From: Staphylococcus rostri
GTDB taxonomy: Bacteria > Bacillota > Bacilli > Staphylococcales > Staphylococcaceae
Reading direction: 5' to 3'
Assembly: GCF_002902145.1 (NCBI RefSeq)
Contig: NZ_PPRF01000019.1
Span: 1-64,000, forward strand
Length of the DNA stretch: 64,000 bases
Every line of letters starts with the position of its first letter. The first letter of the stretch is position 1. Under the pieces are notes generated by a model, which was not told where the DNA came from, did not search any database, and saw nothing but the letters and a program-made list of their open reading frames with translations. The position numbers and the translations under genes are program-made. Shown in pieces: positions 51,550-60,897 of this stretch.

Positions 51550-53589
51550 GTGTTGTTAAAACGTTTAAAAGAAAGAACGAATGATGAAAAGATGCGCAAT
51601 CGTATGAATAAGCGCATCAATTTTATCTTTGGTGTTATTATTTTTGCCTTTGTTGCAATTGTCTTGAGGCTCGGCTACCTACAAATTGCACAAGGCTCAC
51701 ATTATAGCCAAATGATTCGTGAAAGTGAGAATGTAACGGTCAATGAGTCCGTACCAAGAGGGAGAATTTTAGATCGAAATGGTCGTGTCATTGTAGATAA
51801 TGCCTCTAAAAAAGCTATTACATATACGCGAGGTAAGAAAACCGATCAAGAAGAAATCTTAGATACTGCGAAACGATTGGCAAAACTCATTAAAATGGAC
51901 ACGCAAAAGATTACTGAGCGTGATAAAAAAGATTTTTGGATTACCAACCATCCTGATGAAGCGCAAAAGCGTATGAAAAAAGAGCTCGTTCTTTATAAAA
52001 ATGGGGATATATCTCAAGAAGATTATGACCAAAAGTTACGCGATAAAATAACGGAAAAAGATCTTAAAACATTAAGCGATAGCGACTTGCAAGTACTGGC
52101 GGTTTATCGTGAAATGATGCAAGGTAGTACGTTAAGTCCACGAACGATTAAGAACGAGAACGTATCTGATAAAGAATACGCTGCTGTATCACAACAACTT
52201 TCTAACTTACCTGGTATTAATACGACAATGGATTGGGAACGTAAATATCCTTTTGGCGATTCTCTAAGAGGTATCTTAGGCAGTGTGTCAACACCTGAAG
52301 AAGGGTTGCCAAAAGAATTGACGAACTATTATTTGTCAAAAGGTTACTCTCGAAATGACAGAGTCGGTAAAGGCTATTTGGAATTCCAGTACGAAAGTAT
52401 TTTACGTGGTAAGAAGAAGGAAATGCGCTATACGACGGATAAATCGGGTGCCATTATTGATTCAGAAGTCGTGAATAAAGGTTCTCGTGGGGATGACTTA
52501 GTCCTAACAATTGATATGAAGCTCCAACAAAAAGCGGAAGAATACCTTGAAAAACAAATTAGTAAGCTACGCAGTGAAGGGGCAGTCAATATGGACTCAG
52601 CATTAGTTGTTGTACAGGATCCAAACAATGGCGATATTCTAGCACTCGCTGGTAGAAAAATCGATCCAGACGGTAGCTTGTCTGACTTTGATATTGGTAC
52701 TTTTACAACGCAATATACAGTCGGATCTTCTGTAAAAGGTGGTACGCTCCTTGCAGGTTATCAGAACAAAGTGATTACACCGGGTGATGTCATGGTCGAC
52801 GAACCGCTGACTTTCCAAGGTGGTTTGACGAAACGCTCATACTTCAACAAGAATGGTAGCCGTCAAATTGATGATACACAAGCGTTAATGCATTCATCTA
52901 ACGTATACATGTTCAAAACAGCATTAAAAATTGCGGGAATTGATTATTATCCAGGGATGCCACTTCCGGAAGATATTACAGTAGCAGGGCAAAAATTGCG
53001 TAAAGGATTAAACCAAGTTGGCTTAGGTGTGAAAACAGGGATTGATTTACCAAATGAAGTAACAGGGCAGATCGAACCGCTGAAAGACAACCCTGGTAAC
53101 TATCTTGACTTAGCAATCGGTCAGTATGATACGTATACACCGCTACAACTTGCCCAATATGTTTCAACCATTGCCAATGACGGCGATCGTATTCAACCAC
53201 ATATTGGTAAAGAAATTCGCAAAGCAACACGTGATGATGCGATTGGACCTGTCAAACATAAAATTACAGGTAAAGTATTAAATCACGTAAATAATACACC
53301 AGAGCAAATTAAACAAGTTCAAAAAGGCTTTGATAAGGCGTTTAATGAATCACAAGGTACTGGCTACCAAAGTTTCAGTAAAACGAAAGTACGTTCAGCA
53401 GGTAAAACAGGGACTGCCGAAGTATTCCAAAATGGCGAGCCACGTGTAAACTCAACATATGTCGGCTATGCGCCAGCAGATAAACCAGAGATTGCATTCT
53501 CTATCGTATATACGAACCAACCTGTGCCAGAACCATGGCTAAACGGTGGGGATTTAGGACGAGATATTATCAATTATTATTTCGACTAA
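51550..53589 (+). CDS. pbp3: penicillin-binding protein 3 (class B transpeptidase)
   Basis: This protein of about 679 residues cross-links peptidoglycan. A single membrane anchor lies at about 23-45, then a dimerisation domain and the transpeptidase domain with active-site SSVK (393-396), SSN (449-451) and KTG (619-621). It matches S. aureus PBP3 closely. The GTG at 51550 is used here; the TTG at 51553 gives the same protein minus one residue. The C-terminus ends in NYYFD and lacks the lysine-rich tail I remember from S. aureus PBP3. A terminator follows. Confidence 0.93.
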   Translation: MLLKRLKERTNDEKMRNRMNKRINFIFGVIIFAFVAIVLRLGYLQIAQGSHYSQMIRESENVTVNESVPRGRILDRNGRVIVDNASKKAITYTRGKKTDQEEILDTAKRLAKLIKMDTQKITERDKKDFWITNHPDEAQKRMKKELVLYKNGDISQEDYDQKLRDKITEKDLKTLSDSDLQVLAVYREMMQGSTLSPRTIKNENVSDKEYAAVSQQLSNLPGINTTMDWERKYPFGDSLRGILGSVSTPEEGLPKELTNYYLSKGYSRNDRVGKGYLEFQYESILRGKKKEMRYTTDKSGAIIDSEVVNKGSRGDDLVLTIDMKLQQKAEEYLEKQISKLRSEGAVNMDSALVVVQDPNNGDILALAGRKIDPDGSLSDFDIGTFTTQYTVGSSVKGGTLLAGYQNKVITPGDVMVDEPLTFQGGLTKRSYFNKNGSRQIDDTQALMHSSNVYMFKTALKIAGIDYYPGMPLPEDITVAGQKLRKGLNQVGLGVKTGIDLPNEVTGQIEPLKDNPGNYLDLAIGQYDTYTPLQLAQYVSTIANDGDRIQPHIGKEIRKATRDDAIGPVKHKITGKVLNHVNNTPEQIKQVQKGFDKAFNESQGTGYQSFSKTKVRSAGKTGTAEVFQNGEPRVNSTYVGYAPADKPEIAFSIVYTNQPVPEPWLNGGDLGRDIINYYFD

Positions 53590-53601
53590 GTCTAACAGAA
53601 G

Positions 53602-53650
53602 ATAACGTGTAACATACCATGGAATAACGGTATGAGTTGCACGTTTTCTT
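53602..53650 (+). terminator. terminator of pbp3
   Basis: AACGTG (53604-53609) and CATACC (53613-53618) pair with GGTATG and CACGTT downstream as a two-part stem, followed by a T-rich tail. Confidence 0.7.
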
Positions 53651-53757
53651 TTATTTTGAACTTCTTTACAAGACAAATGAAATTAATACTTTTCAATTCA
53701 ACAAGAAAATGATATGATAATAAAGTCGTATTTTGAAGAAAGATTAGGAGGGGTAAT

Positions 53758-53907
53758 ATGCGCGTAAACGTAACGCTTGCATGTACAGAATGTGGAGACC
53801 GTAATTATATCTCTACTAAAAATAAAAGAAATAACCCAGAACGTATTGAAATGAAAAAATTCTGTGCACGTGAAAACAAACAAACATTACACCGTGAAAC
53901 AAAATAA
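53758..53907 (+). CDS. rpmG: 50S ribosomal protein L33
   Basis: This 49-residue protein of the 50S subunit reads [20 protein letters not shown] and ends QTLHRETK. Cysteines are at 9, 12 and 36. It is one of the usual two or three staphylococcal L33 copies. AGGAGGGG lies eight bases before the ATG, and its own terminator follows. The order pbp3-rpmG-folate cyclo-ligase is the same as in S. aureus. Confidence 0.96.
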   Translation: MRVNVTLACTECGDRNYISTKNKRNNPERIEMKKFCARENKQTLHRETK

Positions 53908-53917
53908 TAACATCTTG

Positions 53918-53947
53918 GGCTAGAGCATAATTGTGTTCTAGTCTTTT
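53918..53947 (+). terminator. terminator of rpmG
   Basis: GGCTAGAGCA pairs with TGTTCTAGTC (two G-U pairs), followed by TTTT, 10 bases after the stop codon. Confidence 0.7.
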
Positions 53948-54090
53948 ATTATATTCTCTTCATTTTATCGGCAAGATTGTCACTATAGCATATTATTACA
54001 CTTCATTTTTAACTTAATTTCATTTATAATGTGAATGGCTGTGTGATCTACTTACACAATTCAAATATATTAAGAAAGAAGGCATTTATA

Positions 54091-54186
54091 ATGGCTGAGA
54101 AAAAAGGATCTATTTCAGGTCGTGTTGTTGAAACTGTAGAAGGAAAAATCAAAGGTACAGTTAAAGACGTTACAGACAAAAAATAA
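54091..54186 (+). CDS. small protein resembling part of a CsbD domain
   Basis: This 31-residue ORF encodes MAEKKGSISGRVVETVEGKI and ends GTVKDVTDKK. The GKIKGTVKDVT pattern recalls the helical repeat of CsbD-like stress proteins, which are about twice as long. AGAAGG lies eight bases before the ATG, a TATAAT is at 54025-54030, and a perfect terminator follows 16 bases after the stop. Having its own promoter-like sequence, ribosome site and terminator makes a real small gene likely. Family resemblance is weak and the function is unknown. Confidence 0.6.
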   Translation: MAEKKGSISGRVVETVEGKIKGTVKDVTDKK

Positions 54187-54202
54187 TACACACACACTTT
54201 AT

Positions 54203-54248
54203 CCTATCAATGGCACTTATTCGTAAGTCTCCATTGATAGGTTTTTTA
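54203..54248 (+). terminator. terminator of the 31-residue ORF
   Basis: CCTATCAATGG (54203-54213) and CCATTGATAGG (54231-54241) are perfect inverted repeats followed by six T. Confidence 0.9.
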
Positions 54249-54283
54249 TTTGGAATGTGTGACGCACGAAAATTGCGATATTC

Positions 54284-54312
54284 ATGACACCTCACGTTCT
54301 GCACGTTATAAT
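54284..54312 (+). promoter_or_regulatory. promoter of the folate cyclo-ligase operon
   Basis: ATGACA (54284-54289) and TATAAT (54307-54312) have exact 17-base spacing, 28 bases before the gene. Confidence 0.55.
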
Positions 54313-54339
54313 AGACATAAGATTGGAGCGATGCAATAA

Positions 54340-54894
54340 ATGATGAAAAAGGAATTACGACAAAATACATTAACGCGAATGCGTGCACTTGATTATGTAC
54401 AAAAGGAGCAAGCGGATCAGTGGTTACAAACGCAATTTCTATCACATCCTGATTACAAAACTGCACATAAAATTGGTGTCGTGTTATCAATGCCACATGA
54501 AGTCAATACCGATCCGATTATCAAACAAATGTTGCACGATCAAAAACAAGTCTATGTACCAGCTACAAATTATACGAGTAAGACGATGGACTTCCAAGCG
54601 CTCACAGATTTGTCTGATGTCGCATTGGATGAAAAAGGAATTCGTTATATCAACCGTGACACACCTGTTGATAATGATTTAGACCTAGTCATCGTTCCCG
54701 GTGTTGTTTTTAATCATGATGGATATCGCATCGGCTATGGTGGGGGCTATTTTGATCGCTATTTAAATACATACGATGTTAAAACATTAAGCCTCGTCTA
54801 TGATATTCAAATGTGTGACCACATACCAATTGAAGCACACGATCAACCAGTGGAACATCTTATTATTGCAAATACTTCAGAATATGGAGGCTAA
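54340..54894 (+). CDS. 5-formyltetrahydrofolate cyclo-ligase
   Basis: This 184-residue enzyme converts 5-formyl-THF to 5,10-methenyl-THF with ATP. The C-terminal motif GYGGGYFDRYL and the earlier MPHEVNTDPI and DLVIVPGVVFN are family signatures. Two adjacent ATGs (54340 and 54343) are possible. It heads an operon with the rhomboid protease, yqgQ and glcK, as in S. aureus; the rhomboid gene starts 1 base after its stop. Confidence 0.93.
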   Translation: MMKKELRQNTLTRMRALDYVQKEQADQWLQTQFLSHPDYKTAHKIGVVLSMPHEVNTDPIIKQMLHDQKQVYVPATNYTSKTMDFQALTDLSDVALDEKGIRYINRDTPVDNDLDLVIVPGVVFNHDGYRIGYGGGYFDRYLNTYDVKTLSLVYDIQMCDHIPIEAHDQPVEHLIIANTSEYGG

Positions 54895-54895
54895 C

Positions 54896-56335
54896 ATGAT
54901 AGACCAAAAAGATTTATGGAAGGCCAGTTATATATGGATGCGCTACTACGGCTATAGTTGCGTCCATTATGACCAAGAAAAGCAAGAAATATGGTTAGCG
55001 AATCAATCAAAACAACGGATTGCGATTTTCAAATATGGTAGCTATACGTCTCAATCATTAGAGTTTGATAAACAACGCGTACTAGAACATCAACAACAGA
55101 TCGATGACTTTCTGAAGATGCGCATCCAGAGATATGACATCTACTTTTTAACAGATAAGCCGTTTAACCCTGTTAGCTTGAATGAACGCGAGCCGGTACA
55201 ACTTCGATTCCATTCGATTCAAGACTTAAAAACGCTGACTAAAAAAATGACAAATCCTATCGCAAAAAGTCACCTTTTGAGGCGAGATAATAAACCGATT
55301 GATATGTATCAAAAACGCGTACTCAATCAAAATCTTATTGAACGTGCGATGTATCGTTTCACGCCAATCACATACAGTTTAATTGCAATTAACATACTCA
55401 TTTGGATTGTCATTACTTGGTTCTTACCACATGGTTCTGATATTGAAATTATTAATCTCGGTGCACTTGCACATTTCAATGTCGTACATGGAGAATGGTA
55501 TCGTTTAATTTCTTCCATGTTTTTACATTTAGATATTGAACATTTGATTTTAAATATGATGTCACTTTACATTTTTGGTAAGCTCGTTGAATCTTATACG
55601 AGCTCATTAAAAATGCTAGGTATTTACTTTGTGTCAGGCATGATAGGGAATTTATTTACCCTCGCTTTTATTACGACAAGCTTGTCTGTAGGTGCCAGTG
55701 GTGCAATTTTTGGATTATTAGGTGCACTAATCGCATTATTAACAATCAGCAAGTTGTATGATCGAAAATCAATTTTTCAATTATTGATTGCCGCTGTCGT
55801 GATGGCTGTTATTTCACTACTCGTCCGCAATGTTAATATCGTTGCACACTTGGGTGGTTTAGTAGGTGGTATACTCGCTGTGTACCTTTATTATTTTTAC
55901 CATACATTTAAAAAAGGGTTCTATTGGTTAGTTGGTCTCACAGTTTTAACGATCGTATTACTACTGGTTAAAACGTTTCTGACACCTGATGAAAATATTT
56001 ATAACCAAATCATTCAAGATCAAATGCACGCCAATCATTATGGTGAAGCGAAAGAAATGGTTCAACAAACGATTGATAAAGGCTATGCGGATGACATGAC
56101 GTATTACTTATCCGGCATGATTATCGCTGCACAAGATTCTAAAGCTGAGGCAGTGGCAGAGTGGGAACGTGGCTTGCGTACTTTCCCAAACTCTGTACAG
56201 CTTAACTATATTATGGCAATTACCAATCGCTCTTTAGGTGATGAGAAAAGCGCCAAAAAATTTATTAACAAAGCCGCTGAAATCGCACCTAAAAATGAGA
56301 GTGTCAAAATCTTAAAACGAGAGTTGGAAGATTAA
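54896..56335 (+). CDS. gluP: rhomboid family intramembrane serine protease with TPR-like tail
   Basis: This 479-residue protein has a soluble N-terminal domain (1-150), six to seven membrane helices (155-375) and a C-terminal TPR-like region (about 385-479). The catalytic serine lies in GASG (266-269, Ser268) and the catalytic histidine is His318 in AHLGGLVGG. It matches the B. subtilis GluP (YqgP) type. The ATG follows TATGGAGG. It is 1 base after the folate gene stop, and yqgQ begins 1 base after its own stop. Confidence 0.9.
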   Translation: MIDQKDLWKASYIWMRYYGYSCVHYDQEKQEIWLANQSKQRIAIFKYGSYTSQSLEFDKQRVLEHQQQIDDFLKMRIQRYDIYFLTDKPFNPVSLNEREPVQLRFHSIQDLKTLTKKMTNPIAKSHLLRRDNKPIDMYQKRVLNQNLIERAMYRFTPITYSLIAINILIWIVITWFLPHGSDIEIINLGALAHFNVVHGEWYRLISSMFLHLDIEHLILNMMSLYIFGKLVESYTSSLKMLGIYFVSGMIGNLFTLAFITTSLSVGASGAIFGLLGALIALLTISKLYDRKSIFQLLIAAVVMAVISLLVRNVNIVAHLGGLVGGILAVYLYYFYHTFKKGFYWLVGLTVLTIVLLLVKTFLTPDENIYNQIIQDQMHANHYGEAKEMVQQTIDKGYADDMTYYLSGMIIAAQDSKAEAVAEWERGLRTFPNSVQLNYIMAITNRSLGDEKSAKKFINKAAEIAPKNESVKILKRELED

Positions 56336-56336
56336 T

Positions 56337-56540
56337 ATGGAAACAAAGTTAGAAACATTTTATGATGTACAACAATTATTAAAGAAATTCGGTTTTATTA
56401 TTTACTTTGACAATAAGGCTGATATGTTAGAAATGATTGAACAAGAATTAAAATCACTGTTCAAACATCAATTAATATCACGAGATGAATTCTTACAGGC
56501 TCGACATATTGTGAACGAGAGAAGGTTGAACCGATTATGA
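56337..56540 (+). CDS. yqgQ: YqgQ family protein
   Basis: This 67-residue, mostly helical protein belongs to the DUF910 family, recognised by the sequence [20 protein letters not shown] and by its position before glcK. Its function is unknown. It overlaps glcK by 4 bases (ATGA), suggesting coupled expression with the glucokinase. Confidence 0.9.
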   Translation: METKLETFYDVQQLLKKFGFIIYFDNKADMLEMIEQELKSLFKHQLISRDEFLQARHIVNERRLNRL

Positions 56541-57520
56541 CGAAACATTTAATTTTTGCAGTTGATATTGGTGGTACAACATGCAAATTGGGTATCTTTG
56601 ATAAAAACTTAACACGGCTCAAAAAATGGGCAATTAAAACTGACACGTCTGATCCAACAGGTCGTCAATTACTCAAAAAGATTTACGATGCTTTTATCGA
56701 ACAGTGTGACATGTTAAATTATAAGTTAGATGATGTTATTGGCATGGGTATTGGTGTTCCAGGGCCTGTGAATTTTGACGCTGGTATTGTGAATGGTGCA
56801 GTTAACTTAAATTGGCCTGGTAAAGTCAATGTTGTCCAACTGATGTCAGAATTTGTAGACTTTCCAGTTGTTGTAGATAACGATGCTAACATTGCCGCAT
56901 TGGGTGAAAAACATCTTGGTGCTGGTAAAGATGCAGATGATGTCGTGGCAATTACTTTAGGTACAGGTGTTGGTGGCGGTATTATTTCAAACGGTAAAAT
57001 TGTCCACGGTCATAATGGTTCAGGTGCCGAATTAGGTCATATTCGTGTCGACCATGAGCAACGGTTTGATTGTAACTGTGGTAAAGCAGGATGTATAGAA
57101 ACCGTCGCATCCGCAACAGGTGTTGTAAACCTTGTAAACTATTATCACCCTAAGTTATCCATACAATCTCAATTACGTCCGCTCATTAAAAGTGGAGATG
57201 TCACTGCAAAAGACGTCTTTGATGCTGCCAAATTAGGTGATAGCTTTAGCTTGTTTATCGTTGAGAAAATCGCACAGTATATCGCTTATTTAGCTAGTAT
57301 TTTAAGTGTTACAGTGAATCCTAAATATATTATATTAGGCGGCGGCATGGCTGATGCAGGGCATATTTTATTAGAGAATGTTAAAACAGCGTACTATCAA
57401 CTTGCTTTTACGCCATCTCAGGAAGGGACAGAAATTGTTTCCGCTTCGTTAGGCAATGAGGCAGGTATTGTTGGTGCAGCTGGTTTAATAAAAACTTATA
57501 TTATCGAACAGGAGAGATAG
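56537..57520 (+). CDS. glcK: glucokinase (ROK family)
   Basis: This 327-residue ROK-family kinase phosphorylates glucose. The ATP-binding motif [10 protein letters not shown] (9-18), the [12 protein letters not shown] segment, GAELGHIRV and the zinc motif [10 protein letters not shown] are all visible. It matches B. subtilis GlcK, which lies beside yqgQ. It is followed after 3 bases by yqgV. Confidence 0.95.
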   Translation: MTKHLIFAVDIGGTTCKLGIFDKNLTRLKKWAIKTDTSDPTGRQLLKKIYDAFIEQCDMLNYKLDDVIGMGIGVPGPVNFDAGIVNGAVNLNWPGKVNVVQLMSEFVDFPVVVDNDANIAALGEKHLGAGKDADDVVAITLGTGVGGGIISNGKIVHGHNGSGAELGHIRVDHEQRFDCNCGKAGCIETVASATGVVNLVNYYHPKLSIQSQLRPLIKSGDVTAKDVFDAAKLGDSFSLFIVEKIAQYIAYLASILSVTVNPKYIILGGGMADAGHILLENVKTAYYQLAFTPSQEGTEIVSASLGNEAGIVGAAGLIKTYIIEQER

Positions 57521-57523
57521 ACA

Positions 57524-57835
57524 ATGGCAATTGTAGATGTAGTTGTAATCCCAGTAGGAACAGAAGGACCAAGCGTAAGTCAATATATCGCGGAAATCCA
57601 AACAAAATTAGAAAGCTTTAAACAAGAAGGTAAAATTAATTACCAATTGACGCCAATGAATACGTTAATTGAAGGCGACTTAAAAGATTTATTTGAAGTT
57701 ATTCAAGCAATTCACGAGTTACCTTTTAATAAAGGACTTGATCGTGTGTGCACAAACATCCGTATTGATGACCGACGTGATATTGAACGCGAAATGAATG
57801 ATAAGTTAGCCTCTGTTCAAAAACATTTGAAATAG
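57524..57835 (+). CDS. MTH1187/YqgV family thiamine-binding protein
   Basis: This 103-residue protein has a ferredoxin-like fold of the MTH1187 family, members of which bind thiamine. The N-terminal VVVIPVGTEGPSVSQYIAEIQ and the central YQLTPMNTLIEGDL match the family. It follows glcK by 3 bases, as in other staphylococci. Function in sugar metabolism is not shown. Confidence 0.88.
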   Translation: MAIVDVVVIPVGTEGPSVSQYIAEIQTKLESFKQEGKINYQLTPMNTLIEGDLKDLFEVIQAIHELPFNKGLDRVCTNIRIDDRRDIEREMNDKLASVQKHLK

Positions 57836-57862
57836 GGAATTGAATTTGATTGGAGAATCATC

Positions 57863-58486
57863 ATGAAACTATCTTATTTAACACTTGGTTTTGTAGAAAC
57901 GAATACGTATTTTATTGAAAATGACAATGCGCTTTTACTCGTCGATCCAGCAGGTGAAGCGGATAGAATTATCGCTAAAATTGAACGCATCGGTAAACCG
58001 TTAATTGCTGTATTATTAACGCACGCACATTTCGACCATATTGCTGCGCTAGATGCGGTTATTGAAAAATATGATGTGCCTGTGTACATTCATTCAGAAG
58101 AAGTCGACTTTTTGACAGATCCACGAAAAAATGGTTCTGCAAAATTCAGTGCCCATGGCCTGCCGATTATTACAAGTAAAGCACAACCTACATTATTAGA
58201 TGAAGGTGACTTTCAAATTGGTGACTTTACGATGACTGTATTGCATACACCAGGACATTCACCTGGCAGCTTGTCATATGTCTTTGATGACTTTGCAATC
58301 GTAGGCGACACGTTATTCAACAATGGTATCGGTCGCACGGATTTATATCGCGGTAATTATGAAACACTCATCGACTCAATTAAAGACAAACTTTTTGAGT
58401 TAGATGAGACATTGCCGCTATACCCAGGACACGGCCCGTCGACAACTGTGGAAGCCGAATACATGAATCCATTTTTGAATGGCTAA
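57863..58486 (+). CDS. MBL-fold hydrolase (YqgX, glyoxalase II-like)
   Basis: This 207-residue metallo-beta-lactamase-fold protein has the metal motif THAHFDHIAALD and further ligands in HTPGHSPGS and GDTLF. It resembles hydroxyacylglutathione hydrolase but is shorter and usually labelled YqgX; since staphylococci use bacillithiol, the substrate may be a bacillithiol adduct (inference). It ends 28 bases before the comGA hairpin. Confidence 0.9.
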   Translation: MKLSYLTLGFVETNTYFIENDNALLLVDPAGEADRIIAKIERIGKPLIAVLLTHAHFDHIAALDAVIEKYDVPVYIHSEEVDFLTDPRKNGSAKFSAHGLPIITSKAQPTLLDEGDFQIGDFTMTVLHTPGHSPGSLSYVFDDFAIVGDTLFNNGIGRTDLYRGNYETLIDSIKDKLFELDETLPLYPGHGPSTTVEAEYMNPFLNG

Positions 58487-58514
58487 AATTTTTTCAAAAC
58501 AAACAAGTAATTGC

Positions 58515-58553
58515 ATCACCTCTTGCGTGTATATAAGTAAGAGGTGATTTTTT
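58515..58553 (+). terminator. terminator-like hairpin containing the comGA ribosome site
   Basis: ATCACCTCTT (58515-58524) and AAGAGGTGAT (58539-58548) are perfect 10-base inverted repeats followed by a T run that reaches the comGA ATG at 58554. The 3' arm AGAGGTGA is also the comGA Shine-Dalgarno sequence. It can end the yqgX message and hide the ribosome site. Confidence 0.75.
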
Positions 58554-59528
58554 ATGCAGTTTTTATTAGACACTGTGTTACAACATGCGTTACGTGAAAA
58601 TGCTTCAGACGTTCATTTTATACCATCTTCAGAGCAGGTTGAAGTTAAGTTGCGTATTAAAGACCAACTAGTACGCTATGATACATTGAATTTAGAAACG
58701 TACCAACGCTTGCTAACGCTACTCAAATTTCAAGCTGGGTTAGATGTTTCTTCAAGGCATCGGGCGCAAAGTGGGCGCTACATTTATCATTGCAAAGATT
58801 TATACCATTTACGTGTTTCTACTTTGCCCTTGAACTTAGGTACAGAAAGTTGCGTCATACGGATTACTCCACAATATTTTCAAAATATCTCACTTAAAAG
58901 CACTACAGATATTTGTAATGTGATGGAGAAAAAGCAAGGGCTCATCTTGTTTAGCGGGCCAACTGGTGCTGGAAAAAGTACGCTTATGTATCAAATGGTA
59001 CTGTATGCGAAACAAGCATTGAATCTCAATATTATTACGATTGAAGACCCTGTAGAACAGCTTTTAAACGGTGTGACGCAAATTTCAGTGAATGAAAAAG
59101 CCGATATCACGTATAGCGCATCTTTAAAAGCGATACTACGTTGTGATCCAGATGTCATACTTATCGGCGAGATACGAGATGCTAAAATTGCACGCGAAGT
59201 GATTCAAGCAAGTTTAAGTGGGCATCTCGTCTTATCAACCATTCATGCTAATGACTGCCAAGGCGTTTTGCTCAGACTAATAGAAATGGGCATCTCTCAT
59301 CAAGATTTACTTCAAGCCATCAATTTAATTGTCAATCAACGACTCGTCACGACAACGCAACAGCAACGACAACTCGTCTATGAAACGATGATGCACGATG
59401 ACATTGAACACTTTTTATCGAATGACTTCCAATTACCTGATTCATTTACATCTCTTACTGATAAACTAAGTTTGCTCAAACAAGAAGGGGTGATTGACGC
59501 TGCAACGCTTCGCAAGTATCAAAAATAG
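58554..59528 (+). CDS. comGA: competence pseudopilus ATPase ComGA
   Basis: This 324-residue traffic ATPase drives assembly of the transformation pseudopilus. Walker A is GPTGAGKST (135-143), the Walker B region is ILIGEIRD (202-209), and the His box is STIHANDCQG (228-237). The length is normal for the family. It begins directly after the hairpin-T run with no further leader. comGB starts within its last 35 bases. Confidence 0.95.
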   Translation: MQFLLDTVLQHALRENASDVHFIPSSEQVEVKLRIKDQLVRYDTLNLETYQRLLTLLKFQAGLDVSSRHRAQSGRYIYHCKDLYHLRVSTLPLNLGTESCVIRITPQYFQNISLKSTTDICNVMEKKQGLILFSGPTGAGKSTLMYQMVLYAKQALNLNIITIEDPVEQLLNGVTQISVNEKADITYSASLKAILRCDPDVILIGEIRDAKIAREVIQASLSGHLVLSTIHANDCQGVLLRLIEMGISHQDLLQAINLIVNQRLVTTTQQQRQLVYETMMHDDIEHFLSNDFQLPDSFTSLTDKLSLLKQEGVIDAATLRKYQK

Positions 59529-60561
59529 AAGAACGCTAAATTATATTAAGAAACATCACTTGCTCATTATTGACCGTACAAACCAGTTGCTACAACATGG
59601 TTTTACATTTGTCGAAGCGATAGAATTTGTCTATGCGCAACTCAAGATTACTGACTCAAAGTTTAATGACACATTTTACCAAGTGTTGCATAATGGGGCA
59701 TCATGTTATGAAGTTTTTAAATTGTTGAAATATCCACAGACCATTTTGATGCAATTATACTTTGCAGAGAAATATAGCGAACTATCAACGACATTGACCC
59801 AATGCCATACGTATTATGAAAAACACAACAAGCTCAAGGCACAATTTATTAAAGCGGTGCAGTATCCAATATTACTGCTTTTCATCTTTTTAGGTTTAAT
59901 TATCACACTCAATGCAACAGTACTCCCTGAATTTGAACATATGTACGCCACAATGGATATACAACGTTCTTTTTTACAATCATCATTAAAGTTTTTTATC
60001 GCAAACTTCCCAATCGCATTTTTAAGTACCACATTGATTATTGTCCTCAGTATTTATATCTTCCAACGCTGGTTAGCGAAACAACCTATGAGAAAGCAAA
60101 TTAGTTTACTGACGCATTTTCCCGTATTTAATAAGTATTTTCGCTTATTTATGACTTACCAAATGTCACAGCAATTTGTGCTGTTTTTCAAAAATGGTAT
60201 TAAGCTCAATGATATTGTTCAAATTTATCTAGAACAGTCGGAAAACTCATTTCTCACATATGTTGGTGAGACATTAAAATCAGAAATTCAAAAAGGGGAT
60301 GATTTCTCTAATATCTTAATGAATATGAATTGCTTCGAGAAGAACTTCATTACGTATATTGAGCAAGGGGAAAAGCGCGATAAGTTAGACATTGAACTTA
60401 TTGTCTACAGCACATTTATTATGGATCATATTCAATCATTTATTCATCGCCACATTAAACTGATTCAACCCATTATGTTTACAATGATTGGCCTGCTTAT
60501 CATGGCAGTGTATCTCGTCATGATGTTACCTGTTTTCGAAATGATGCAATCAGTACAATAA
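59494..60561 (+). CDS. comGB: competence pseudopilus membrane protein ComGB
   Basis: This 355-residue inner-membrane platform protein is of the type II secretion F family, with two helical domains and membrane segments near 125-145, 165-190 and 325-345. It starts with TTG, after AAGAAGGGGTGA inside comGA, because the first usable internal Met would remove a large part. It supports pilus assembly together with ComGA. comGC starts 15 bases after its stop. Confidence 0.9.
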   Translation: MTLQRFASIKNRRTLNYIKKHHLLIIDRTNQLLQHGFTFVEAIEFVYAQLKITDSKFNDTFYQVLHNGASCYEVFKLLKYPQTILMQLYFAEKYSELSTTLTQCHTYYEKHNKLKAQFIKAVQYPILLLFIFLGLIITLNATVLPEFEHMYATMDIQRSFLQSSLKFFIANFPIAFLSTTLIIVLSIYIFQRWLAKQPMRKQISLLTHFPVFNKYFRLFMTYQMSQQFVLFFKNGIKLNDIVQIYLEQSENSFLTYVGETLKSEIQKGDDFSNILMNMNCFEKNFITYIEQGEKRDKLDIELIVYSTFIMDHIQSFIHRHIKLIQPIMFTMIGLLIMAVYLVMMLPVFEMMQSVQ

Positions 60562-60576
60562 TAGGAGTGATTATTT

Positions 60577-60897
60577 ATGAAACAACTTTTATTCAAATTA
60601 CGTCAAAACAAAGCCTTCACATTAATTGAAATGCTACTTGTGCTACTCATCATTAGCGTCCTACTTATTTTAATTATCCCAAACATCGCCAAACAATCTG
60701 ACCATATCCAAAAGACAGGATGTGCAGCACAAACACGACTCGTAGATAGTCAAATTGAAGCCTACACACTCAAGTTCAACCATAAACCTAATTCGATCGA
60801 TGATTTAGTGAGGGAAGGTTATATCAAAGAGAATCAAAAGAATTGTAAGTCGGGTGAGACGATTACAATCCAAAATGGTGAAGCAGTTGCGTCATAG
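60577..60897 (+). CDS. comGC: major competence pseudopilin ComGC
   Basis: This 106-residue prepilin has a short basic leader and the cleavage motif KA/FTLIEM at residues 12-19, with the conserved Glu18, then the hydrophobic helix (about 20-36). Cys49 and Cys90 may form the disulfide typical of ComGC. It is the main subunit of the pseudopilus. The ribosome site TAGGAGTG lies before the ATG. Cleavage needs the peptidase ComC, which is not in the window. Confidence 0.95.
   Translation: MKQLLFKLRQNKAFTLIEMLLVLLIISVLLILIIPNIAKQSDHIQKTGCAAQTRLVDSQIEAYTLKFNHKPNSIDDLVREGYIKENQKNCKSGETITIQNGEAVAS

Noticed and set aside
58426-58460. SigH-type promoter (AGGA and GAAT) before comGA
   Set aside because: The two parts are spaced too far apart to fit the SigH consensus.
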